A model generated the notes under the pieces. The model did not search any database, was not told the DNA's origin, and saw only the letters and a program-made list of their open reading frames with translations. From contig JACRDQ010000019.1 in NCBI GenBank assembly GCA_016218545.1, forward strand, positions 124,001 through 188,000: a stretch of 64,000 bases of DNA. The letters run 5' to 3'. Source of the stretch: Elusimicrobiota bacterium (GTDB lineage: Bacteria > Elusimicrobiota > Elusimicrobia > UBA1565 > UBA9628). A program made the translations under genes and the position numbers. The stretch's first letter is position 1. Each line of letters begins with the position of its first letter. Shown one piece after another: positions 1 to 6,972 of this stretch.

Positions 1-1067
1 CCGAGGCCATCCTGTTCTCCATCAGCGACGGCATCCTCATGACGGACCCCGAGGGCAAGGTGCGGCTGGCCAACAGGAGGGCCCTGGAGTTCTTCGGGCT
101 GGACTCCAAGACCTCGCTCGACGGCAAGACGCCGGAGGAGGCCGTGCCGGTGCCCAAGCTCAAGGACGCCATCCTCGCGGTGCTCGCCGAGCCCAAGCCC
201 GAGGTCTACAAGGAGGTCAACCTCTCCACGGACAAGCACCACAAGTACCTCCGGGTGACGGCGCTGCCCCTGCTCTCGCCGAGCACGGGCAAGACCCTGG
301 GGGTCGTCGCGGCCATGCGGGACGTGACCCTCGAGAAAGAGATCGAGAAGATGAAGGAGGAGTTCCTCCACTACATCACCCACGACCTCAGGAACCCCTT
401 GGGCTCGGCCATGGGATTCATCGAGGTCCTGCTCAAGGGGCTGGTCGGCAACCTCAGCCCCGAGCAGCACAACATGATCTCCTCCATCCAGCGCTCCATG
501 AGCAGGCTCATGGCCATGGTCAACAATATCCTCGACATCGCCAAGATGGAGTCCGGCAGGATGAAGGTCTCCCTGTCCTCCGTGAACCTGGGCACGGTGG
601 CGGCCCGCTCCATCTCCATCCTGGAGTCGCTCTCCAAGCAGAAGAAGATCACGGTCGTCTTCGAGGCGGCCGGAGACTATTCGGTGGACGCCGACCCCGA
701 CATGGTCGAGCGCGTCTACACCAACCTGCTCGGCAACGCCATCAAGTTCACTCCCTCCGAGGGCAAGATCACCCTCTCCGCCGCGGACGAGGGAGACCGC
801 ATCAAGTGCGGCGTCTCCGACACCGGCGACGGCGTGCCCGAGTCCTACCGCGACAAGATCTTCGAGAAGTTCGAGCAGGTGGCGGGCCAGAAGCGCGGAG
901 GCACGGGCCTGGGCCTGACCATCACCAAGTACTTCGTGGAGGCGCACAGGGGACGGGTCTGGGTCGAGTCCGAGGTCGGCAAGGGCTCGCAGTTCTATTT
1001 CACCATCCCCAAGGGGCTCAAGACCGACGCCAAGGGCGACGTCTTCATCGAGGGAGCGGCGGCGTGA
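1..1067 (+). CDS. PAS-domain sensor histidine kinase (5' end outside window)
   Basis: This is the C-terminal part of a sensor histidine kinase, which autophosphorylates on His and passes the phosphate to a response regulator not present here. The reading frame is already open at base 3, and the residues before the ATG at 39 (ILFSISDGILMTDPEG) are typical PAS core, so the gene starts upstream. Counting from that ATG, the PAS domain fills residues 1-95 and a short linker helix follows. The HisKA H-box is HDLRNPL with the phospho-acceptor His near 115. The HATPase domain shows the N-box NLLGNAIKFT, G1 box DTGDGVPE and G2 box GTGLGLTITK. All catalytic boxes are intact. No membrane segment is visible in this part. 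The stop overlaps the GTG of the next gene (GTGA), so the two are translationally coupled. Confidence 0.93.
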   Translation, partial: EAILFSISDGILMTDPEGKVRLANRRALEFFGLDSKTSLDGKTPEEAVPVPKLKDAILAVLAEPKPEVYKEVNLSTDKHHKYLRVTALPLLSPSTGKTLGVVAAMRDVTLEKEIEKMKEEFLHYITHDLRNPLGSAMGFIEVLLKGLVGNLSPEQHNMISSIQRSMSRLMAMVNNILDIAKMESGRMKVSLSSVNLGTVAARSISILESLSKQKKITVVFEAAGDYSVDADPDMVERVYTNLLGNAIKFTPSEGKITLSAADEGDRIKCGVSDTGDGVPESYRDKIFEKFEQVAGQKRGGTGLGLTITKYFVEAHRGRVWVESEVGKGSQFYFTIPKGLKTDAKGDVFIEGAAA

Positions 1068-2479
1068 GGACGTTCGCGGCCGCGCTCCTGCTGTCCCTGG
1101 CTCCGGCGGCCTTCGCGGCGGAGGACGGCGGCCAGACCGTGTTCCAGGACATCGTGGTCAAGCCCGGAGACACGCTTTCCACCATCTCCCAGGCTTACCT
1201 CAAGGACCCCACGCGGTGGGACGAGATCCTCAAGCACAACAAGATGCCTGCCCGCGACCCCTTCGTGGCCCTTCCCGGCATGGTCATCCGCGTCCCGGTC
1301 AGGCTTATCAAGGAGAACCTCCGGGCCGCCAAGCTGGTCTACCGGCTCAACGAGGTGCTCTTCCGCAAGAAGGAGACCGCGGCGTGGTCTCCGGCCGCTT
1401 CCAACATGGAGCTTTTCCGGGGGGACTGGCTGAGGACCGGCAAGGAGTCCAAGGCCAGGGTCCAGTTCCTCACCGAGGACCTCCTGGTCCTCGACGCCAG
1501 CTCCATGGTGGAGCTCAAGCCCAAGAACAAGAACTCCGACGTGGAGCTGCGCGGCGGAGGCGCGTACTTCGGCGGGGGGAACTCCAAGGTGGCGACCCCG
1601 TCGCTCCTCATCACGCCCAAGACCAAGGACACCAAGTACTCGGTGCAGGTCAACGAGCGCCTGGACACCCGGGTGAAGGTCATCGAGGGACAGACCACGG
1701 TCGAGGCCGAGGGCAGGAAGGTGGACGTCAACGCCGACCAGGGCATCGAGGTCAAGCTCGGCGAGGCCCCCGGCGTCCCGATCCCGGCGGACAGCCTCCC
1801 GGATTTCCCGGGCCGCTCCGCGGATTTCGCGGACGCCATCGCATCCCTCAAGGGGAAGTCGAAGATGAAGGTGTCCCTGCCTCCGGCCTCCGCGGCTCCG
1901 GCCGTGGGCGCCGCCACCGGGCTCGGGGCCCTGAAGAAGGAGCTCGATCGGGTGAGCGTGGGCGAGCCGGTCTCAGGCTACCGCTTGCAGGCTGCCTCGG
2001 ACCGTGCGTTCACCCGCATGGCGGTCAACCGGGTCTTCGAGGTGGGAGCGAAGATGGACCTGAGCAGGTCCCTGGCTTCGGGCCGTTACTGGGTGCGGTT
2101 CATCCCCATCGACCTGCTCGGAGGGGAGGGCAAGCCCTCGGCTCCGAAGCTCTACGACTTCAACCCGCGCTCGGGCTTCACCCCGGCCTCAGGCGGAGCC
2201 GCTCCTGAGGCGGCAGCCGCCGACCCCAGCCGCCTCGTGTCCCTCTCCAGGCCGGCGGCCGACGAGACCGTGGCGTCCTCCTCTTACCGCGCCACGGGCA
2301 AGGTCCGGGGGGACGACCTGTCCGTGACCATCAACGGTGTCACGGCACGGGTGGACGAGGCCGGGAACTTCTCCGGCAACGTGACGCTCCGGCCCGGGGC
2401 CAACCAGATCAAGATCGTGGTGACGGACTCGGCTGGAGCGACCGCCACCGTGGTCCGGACCGTGACCTACAAGCCCTGA
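1064..2479 (+). CDS. Secreted LysM - FecR - Ig-like domain protein
   Basis: A 471-residue exported protein. The GTG at 1064 is chosen because it overlaps the kinase stop and is followed at once by a signal peptide (about residues 1-19, ending AFAA). A LysM module (about 30-77; VKPGDTLSTISQAYL) should bind peptidoglycan. A FecR-like beta domain (about 110-230) follows, with features such as RVQFLTEDLLVLDASS and VKVIEGQTTVEA. After a less conserved middle, the last 80 residues look like a glucodextranase-B/Ig-like module (VTINGVTARVDEAGNFSG...). LysM-FecR proteins are known as periplasmic or envelope scaffolds, often beside signal-transduction genes. Coupling to a histidine kinase suggests an envelope-sensing role, which is inference. 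The 3' end overlaps the convergent gene by 13 nt. Confidence 0.88.
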   Translation: MRTFAAALLLSLAPAAFAAEDGGQTVFQDIVVKPGDTLSTISQAYLKDPTRWDEILKHNKMPARDPFVALPGMVIRVPVRLIKENLRAAKLVYRLNEVLFRKKETAAWSPAASNMELFRGDWLRTGKESKARVQFLTEDLLVLDASSMVELKPKNKNSDVELRGGGAYFGGGNSKVATPSLLITPKTKDTKYSVQVNERLDTRVKVIEGQTTVEAEGRKVDVNADQGIEVKLGEAPGVPIPADSLPDFPGRSADFADAIASLKGKSKMKVSLPPASAAPAVGAATGLGALKKELDRVSVGEPVSGYRLQAASDRAFTRMAVNRVFEVGAKMDLSRSLASGRYWVRFIPIDLLGGEGKPSAPKLYDFNPRSGFTPASGGAAPEAAAADPSRLVSLSRPAADETVASSSYRATGKVRGDDLSVTINGVTARVDEAGNFSGNVTLRPGANQIKIVVTDSAGATATVVRTVTYKP

Positions 2480-4218
2480 CTCTTCCCCGGACGCACCGCG
2501 TTGAGACGCACTCCCGGGGCAGCCTTCCCTTCCGTCGTCCTCCTGCCCCCGAGCCTGCGCTGGAGGACCCGCTCCGCCAGGATCCCGCGCAGGGAGGTCC
2601 CTCCTTCTCCGGGCTCGGCCGCGGTCACGGTCCAGCCCCAGAGCGCGGGATTGCCGCGCAGCTTGGTCCTGGGCAGGCTGACGGTGACCTCGGAGGAGGC
2701 CGTGTCGGACGCGGAAGCCGCGCGGTGCTCGAGCACCGCTTCTCCCCGAGGGGTGGCGCGGTGCAGGGCCGCTCCCCAGCCTGAGACCGTCAGGGCCGCC
2801 TCCCAGGCGTCCTCCCGGACGATGGAATCGTCGGAGAGGATCTCGATGAGCTTCGTAGACCCTGCTCCGGGCACGTGGTTGAGGTCGATGTACGTGCCGA
2901 GGACCAGGCCCTCGAACCCGGCTGACGCGGCCGAAGACGCGCTCAGCCGGCCCATGCGGTAGACCAGGGTCAGGGTCTCCTCGTCCCAATGGACCCGGAA
3001 GCTCGCGATGCGCCAGCGCGGGTCCTCTCGGACCGAGGGCCCGGGCGAGGGGTTGTCGCAGGAGAACCAGTTGGGTCCCTGCCTGCAGGCGACGCCGCTT
3101 CCCGCGTCAAAGGCGCGGCCCGGGGTCCTGGCCGAGGTCAGCACGGAGACCAGGAGGCTCTCCGGGGTGGGCAGGCGCAGGGCCTTGTACACGCCGATGA
3201 GGCGCTTGCGCAGCTCGCGGTCCGCTTCCTCGGCCTTCTCGTGGGGGGCATGGGCCAGGTCCCGGTAGAGCCGCCCCGATTGGGCGGAGCGCAGGGACGC
3301 TGTGGCAGCGGCGACCGCCTTGGGACCAGCGCCCGCGTTGCGGGACTCGGATACGGCGCGCGCGGTGTCCCCGTAGAGCCTCCACGCGGCCTTCTGCTCG
3401 GGAGAGCGCGACCAGGCGTCCTCGACTCCGGTCCAGCCGAGCCAGCGTCCCGTGCCCGAGGCATCCGCCTCGCCGGACCTCCGGCGGGCCGAAGCGTCGC
3501 GGACCCGGTCGAGCCTCTTGGTCGCGGCCTTGATCCGGGGCGAGGTGAAGAGCAGGCGCGTCCAGGCCCCTTCAGGCACGGCTCCGCCTGCCTCGTCCAG
3601 GACGATGACTTCCTCTGCGCCGCCTGCGCCCTCGACGTCCACGGCCGAGAGGTCCCGGCCGATGGTCGTCACGGCCCGGCAGCGGAGCAAAGGCATGCCC
3701 CGGTGGGCTCGGTCTTGGCCGTGGTCGTCTCCGCCTGCGACCCACGCGAGGTCCAGGCTGCGCAGCAGGGGAAGGAGGTCCGGGTGGAGCAGTCCTCCCG
3801 CAGGCGCAAAGCCCACCGGGACGTCTCCCCAGGCTTGGCGGTGGCGCGCAAGCCCGGCGGAGAGGAGCTCGAGGCTGTCCTGCGGCCTGGGAGTTTCGGG
3901 ATGGTCGTGGATGAGGGGCAGGACCGGGTCGCCGTCCACTCTGAACGCGATCTCAAGGCGTCCTTCGGCCACGAAGGGCTGGAGCAGGGCCCTGGTTTCC
4001 GGGCTGGCCATGGACGGCGAGAGCGCCGCGGTGAAGGCGAGCTTGCGGTGCCGGGCCAGGGCCGCGGCCACCCCCTCCCAGTCGGAGAAGGTCTCAGCCG
4101 GCACCCAGAGCAGCGCGGTCTTGCGGGCCGGGCCGAACCACAGGAACGCCCGGGTCGGGGCCGGGGCCAGCAGGAGGGTCGAAGACAGCGCCCAAAGGAG
4201 GAGGGTGCGGCGCCTCAC
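2467..4218 (-). CDS. Secreted GH57/deacetylase-like protein with glucodextranase-type C-terminal domain
   Basis: A 583-residue protein. The GTG at 4218 is preferred because it overlaps the upstream stop (GTGA) and opens a signal peptide (RRRTLLLWALSSTLLLAPAPTRA). The N-terminal half (about 25-330) resembles the barrel of GH57 or polysaccharide-deacetylase-type proteins: phrases such as FTAALSPSMA, GFAPAGGLLHPDLLPLL and WVAGGDDH match that style. I cannot identify a confident catalytic pair, so activity is unproven. The C-terminal part (about 395-560; FRVHWDEETLTLVYRMG, TYIDLNHVPGAGST) resembles the glucodextranase C-terminal beta domain that often follows GH57 modules. The co-encoded upstream CBM48 protein suggests an alpha-glucan-related or envelope-sugar role. 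Alternative: a catalytically dead sugar-binding protein. Confidence 0.7.
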   Translation of the reverse strand: MRRRTLLLWALSSTLLLAPAPTRAFLWFGPARKTALLWVPAETFSDWEGVAAALARHRKLAFTAALSPSMASPETRALLQPFVAEGRLEIAFRVDGDPVLPLIHDHPETPRPQDSLELLSAGLARHRQAWGDVPVGFAPAGGLLHPDLLPLLRSLDLAWVAGGDDHGQDRAHRGMPLLRCRAVTTIGRDLSAVDVEGAGGAEEVIVLDEAGGAVPEGAWTRLLFTSPRIKAATKRLDRVRDASARRRSGEADASGTGRWLGWTGVEDAWSRSPEQKAAWRLYGDTARAVSESRNAGAGPKAVAAATASLRSAQSGRLYRDLAHAPHEKAEEADRELRKRLIGVYKALRLPTPESLLVSVLTSARTPGRAFDAGSGVACRQGPNWFSCDNPSPGPSVREDPRWRIASFRVHWDEETLTLVYRMGRLSASSAASAGFEGLVLGTYIDLNHVPGAGSTKLIEILSDDSIVREDAWEAALTVSGWGAALHRATPRGEAVLEHRAASASDTASSEVTVSLPRTKLRGNPALWGWTVTAAEPGEGGTSLRGILAERVLQRRLGGRRTTEGKAAPGVRLNAVRPGKSQGL

Positions 4219-4676
4219 TTCACTTCCCGGACGCAGGCTTGCTGGAGGCCCGAGGTCTCGACGAGAGGGTTCTTGGGGTCGAGGGTCGGACGGCCGTCCA
4301 CGAGGAAGAAGTAGTGGTACCGGCCCGGGGGCAGGGGGATGAGAGTTTCCCAGCGTCCGTTGCCGCGCGGGTTGAGGGTGACGCTGCCGCGCTCCCACTG
4401 GGTGAAGTCCCCGGCCAGCCGGACCTCCTTGGCTTTGGCCGCGGTCAGGCTGAATTCGACGAAGGAGAGGGGGATGTCCGCCAGGGGCCCCTCGCGGTCA
4501 GTGGGGCTGTCCGGCATCGAGCGCATGGTCGAGGGGCGGACGGTCCCGGGGTCGAAGCCCGTGAGGAAGCGGTGGTAGCCACGGAGCGTTTCCAAGAGCT
4601 CGACCGACGGCACGGCCATGATGAGGACGCTGGCGAGGACGAGGCCCCAGAAGATCCATCTGGCTCTGGCGATCAT
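4215..4676 (-). CDS. Membrane-anchored CBM48 (glycogen-binding-like) protein
   Basis: A 153-residue protein whose ATG at 4676 lies 1 nt outside a perfect palindrome. It has one N-terminal membrane segment (about residues 6-24, WIFWGLVLASVLIMAV), then a linker. A CBM48/AMPK-beta-type domain occupies about 70-150, with the hallmarks VRLAGDFTQW, the core strand GRWETLIPLPPGRYHYFF and FLVDGRPTLDP. Such domains bind alpha-glucans, usually inside glycogen enzymes; here the domain stands alone on a membrane anchor, presumably facing the periplasm. The stop overlaps the next gene's GTG, so both are made from one message. The frame could be read further upstream through the palindrome arm (MQFIQCQAP...), but that extension is repeat-derived and no ribosome site is evident. 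Confidence 0.75.
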   Translation of the reverse strand: MIARARWIFWGLVLASVLIMAVPSVELLETLRGYHRFLTGFDPGTVRPSTMRSMPDSPTDREGPLADIPLSFVEFSLTAAKAKEVRLAGDFTQWERGSVTLNPRGNGRWETLIPLPPGRYHYFFLVDGRPTLDPKNPLVETSGLQQACVREVK

Positions 4677-4677
4677 G

Positions 4678-4745
4678 GGTGCCTGGCATTGTATAAATTG
4701 CATTTTTGCAAAAGCAAAAATGCAATTTATACAATGCCAGGCACC
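4678..4745. repeat. Perfect 32-bp inverted repeat (REP/MITE-like palindrome 1)
   Basis: Arms 4678-4709 and 4714-4745 are exact reverse complements around a 4-nt AAAA loop. The outer edge is GGTGCCTGGCATTG and the inner arm is AT-rich (TATAAATTGCATTTTTGC). It fills almost the whole gap between two divergent genes: one start codon lies 1 nt outside the left arm and the other abuts the right arm. The edge resembles two other palindromes in this window (19077-19177 and 42422-42463). Confidence 0.95.
4706..4735 (+). promoter_or_regulatory. Palindrome-borne promoter (mirrored on the other strand)
   Basis: TTGCAA (4706-4711), an 18-nt spacer and TACAAT (4730-4735) form a plausible sigma-70-type promoter 10 nt before the ATG at 4746. 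Because the element is a perfect palindrome, the same promoter exists on the minus strand (TACAAT at 4688-4693) facing the CBM48 gene. The expected start sites leave leaders of only a few nucleotides. Confidence 0.5.
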
Positions 4746-5486
4746 ATGAACATTCTCCTCCTCGCCGCAGGACTCCTCTGGCCCGCGTTCCAGCCGGTCT
4801 CCAGCGCGGCGGAAGCTCCGGCCGCGAGCGCCGGCCTCGACGAACCGGACCGCCTCTACCTCCACCGCCATCAAGGGGACAACCTCGACGCGGCCGTGCG
4901 CAGGCTGGAGGCGCTCTCGGAAGGCCGGCCGGTCGATCCGGCCGTGCTGTGGCGTCTAGGACGCTGCCTCGTGCGCGTGGGCGAGAGGATTTCGGCCAAG
5001 AAGCCTCGGCTGGCGGTCTTCACCAGGGCCCAAGGCCTGCTGGAGAAGGCCGTGGAGCTGGACGGCTCGAACCCCGATGCGCACTACTGGCTGGGAGTCT
5101 CGGTCGGGAGGCAGGGCCAGCTCCGGGGGGTGTTCAAGTCCCTCTCCCTCGTCAAGGTCATGCGCAGGGAGATGGAGGCGGTCCTCAAGCTCGACCCCAG
5201 GCACGGCGGCGCGCATCACGTCCTCGGCGAGATGTACCGCGAGCTTCCAGGGTTCGTGGGCGGCAGCCGGAAGAAGTCCCTGCGGGAGCTGGAGCTGGCC
5301 TTCGAGCTCGCTCCGGACTACACGGCGTCGTACGCCGCGCTCGCCGAAGCCTACCGGGACGCCGGCGAGAAGGACAAGGCGCGGGCGGTGCTCAACCGCA
5401 TCTTCGAGGTGAAGGCCCCCGAAGACCCCGCGGAATTCGAGGACAACCTCAAAGAGGCCCGGCTCCTCCTCGAGAAGCTTGACTAG
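4746..5486 (+). CDS. TatT-like (TRAP transporter T-component family) TPR protein
   Basis: A 246-residue exported TPR protein. The signal peptide is about residues 1-22 (ILLLAAGLLWPAFQPVSSAA). The rest is helical repeat, with the strongest signature in the C-terminal half: LDPRHGGAHHVLGEMYRELPGFVGGS followed by KKSLRELELAFELAPDY and AALAEAYRDAGEKDKARAVL. This G-G-AHHVLG...P...GGS pattern is characteristic of the TatT/TRAP T-component family, which forms periplasmic trimers in some diderms. No TRAP permease or binding protein is nearby, so transporter association is unsupported. The start could be the ATG at 4746 or the in-frame ATG at 4734 inside the palindrome arm. Confidence 0.75.
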   Translation: MNILLLAAGLLWPAFQPVSSAAEAPAASAGLDEPDRLYLHRHQGDNLDAAVRRLEALSEGRPVDPAVLWRLGRCLVRVGERISAKKPRLAVFTRAQGLLEKAVELDGSNPDAHYWLGVSVGRQGQLRGVFKSLSLVKVMRREMEAVLKLDPRHGGAHHVLGEMYRELPGFVGGSRKKSLRELELAFELAPDYTASYAALAEAYRDAGEKDKARAVLNRIFEVKAPEDPAEFEDNLKEARLLLEKLD

Positions 5487-5495
5487 TGCTGCGCT

Positions 5496-6968
5496 TCAGC
5501 GCTTGGGCGGGTCCGCGTAGGGCGGCGGCAGGGGGACGGTCTCGCCCTCGGCCGAGGCCAGGGATACGCCCCTCTTGAGCACGATGGTCTCGGTCTTGGG
5601 CCTGGAGGATTCCAGCTCAGCCAGGCGGATGACGCCGAGCTTCAGGGTGGATTCCTTCTCTCCGTAGATCGCGGCGACCGCGGAAGGGAAGTCGAACGCC
5701 GAGGCCTTGGAGCCGTTGATGCTCATGATGACATCCCCGGGCTGGAGGCCCGCGGCCGCGGCGGACCTGCCGGGGATGATGTGCGAGATCTTGAACCCGG
5801 GCCCGTCCTCGCGCGTCTTGATCCAGAGCCCGGCGCCGGCGGCGTAGAAGGCCGGGGGCTCGATCAGGGTCACGGGCTCTGCGAGCTCCAGCCTGACCTT
5901 GACGTCGGAGTCGATGTTGGTCTCGTTGGGCATCACGATGGTCCCGCCGGCCGTGAGCTTCACGAGCCTGCCGTCGGCGCCCGCGATGTCGGCTACCCGG
6001 CCCGAGACCGGGTAGTAGCTCCCGCCGGGCAGCCGCATCTTGAAGAAAAAGAGGCGGAGGTTGTTCGTCTGTGCAGGGCCGTGGCTGTCGAGGACCTTGG
6101 CCCAGAAGAGGGTCTTCGGCGGCAGGCTGAGGTAGTCAAGCGACTGGTCGGTGCAGACCGCCGTGGTGGCCTCGGCCTGGACGATGTCCCCTGGGCCCGC
6201 GCCGGAGGGGATGCCCTTGGGGAAATGCAGCCATAGAGACTGCCCGGCCGCGATCCTGAACTCCTGCGGGGCTGCCCGGAGCACCTCGGCCTCGGCCTCG
6301 GATTGGACCGCGGCGAGACGCTTCTCCTTGAGGAGGATCTCGTGGCTGGAAAGCTCGTCGGGACCGCGGAGGGCTGCCGGGGCGAAGGCTTGGGCCTGGC
6401 CCGACAAAGACCGGGTCCCCAATCCCCGGGCGACCACGGCGGAGAGCCTTCCCTCGGCAGGCAGGGTCTTCATGCGGTCGCGGAGCTCCTGGCTCGTGCG
6501 GGTCGGGGAAGAGAAGAGATGGGTCAGCCGGTCTCCCGGAGCCAGCTCCATGGACGCCGCTTCGGAGCCGGGGACCACGGCGAGGACCTCGGGACCGGCA
6601 GGGGTCTCGGCCGCGATGGCGCCCAGCGCGGCCAACGCGCAGGTGTTCCCGGTCTTGGCAGGGGCGCCGGCCGGAGCCTCGCTGCGCTCGGTCCGCTCCG
6701 GGACCGCGAGGGACGGACGCCGCGGAGCAGCGGGCCTGACGGCCTTGGCCTTGCCGGCGGGTTTGGCCTGCGTCCTGGGAGCGGCTCTCCGGGTCGCGCT
6801 CCTGGTCCGGGCCGGGGCTTTGCGAGCGGCGGAGGGCTGAGGCTCGGCCGGGGCCGCGACAACGGGCTCCGCGGCTGCGGGGGCCGCATCCGAGGGGGCC
6901 GCCGCGAGCGGGGCCCGGAAGGCCAGGAGGAGGAGTCCGGAGGTCAACGCGGAGAGTATGCTGGTCAT
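5496..6968 (-). CDS. Secreted PDZ-domain protein, function unknown
   Basis: A 490-residue exported protein with a signal peptide (about 1-24). A long Ala/Pro/Lys/Arg-rich low-complexity stretch (about 25-105, e.g. KAPARTRSATRRAAPRTQAK) follows. Next come a PDZ-like segment (about 108-185; VLAVVPGSEAASMELAPGDRL), a beta-rich middle (about 230-365) and a clear C-terminal PDZ domain (about 370-455; HIIPGRSAAAAGLQPGDVIM). No protease catalytic motif is seen, so it is not a DegP or CtpA enzyme. It lies 4 nt downstream of the Cys-containing 787-residue protein and presumably shares its transcript. The basic tract could contact an acidic surface or polymer, which is speculation. Confidence 0.7.
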   Translation of the reverse strand: MTSILSALTSGLLLLAFRAPLAAAPSDAAPAAAEPVVAAPAEPQPSAARKAPARTRSATRRAAPRTQAKPAGKAKAVRPAAPRRPSLAVPERTERSEAPAGAPAKTGNTCALAALGAIAAETPAGPEVLAVVPGSEAASMELAPGDRLTHLFSSPTRTSQELRDRMKTLPAEGRLSAVVARGLGTRSLSGQAQAFAPAALRGPDELSSHEILLKEKRLAAVQSEAEAEVLRAAPQEFRIAAGQSLWLHFPKGIPSGAGPGDIVQAEATTAVCTDQSLDYLSLPPKTLFWAKVLDSHGPAQTNNLRLFFFKMRLPGGSYYPVSGRVADIAGADGRLVKLTAGGTIVMPNETNIDSDVKVRLELAEPVTLIEPPAFYAAGAGLWIKTREDGPGFKISHIIPGRSAAAAGLQPGDVIMSINGSKASAFDFPSAVAAIYGEKESTLKLGVIRLAELESSRPKTETIVLKRGVSLASAEGETVPLPPPYADPPKR

Positions 6969-6972
6969 GGGG

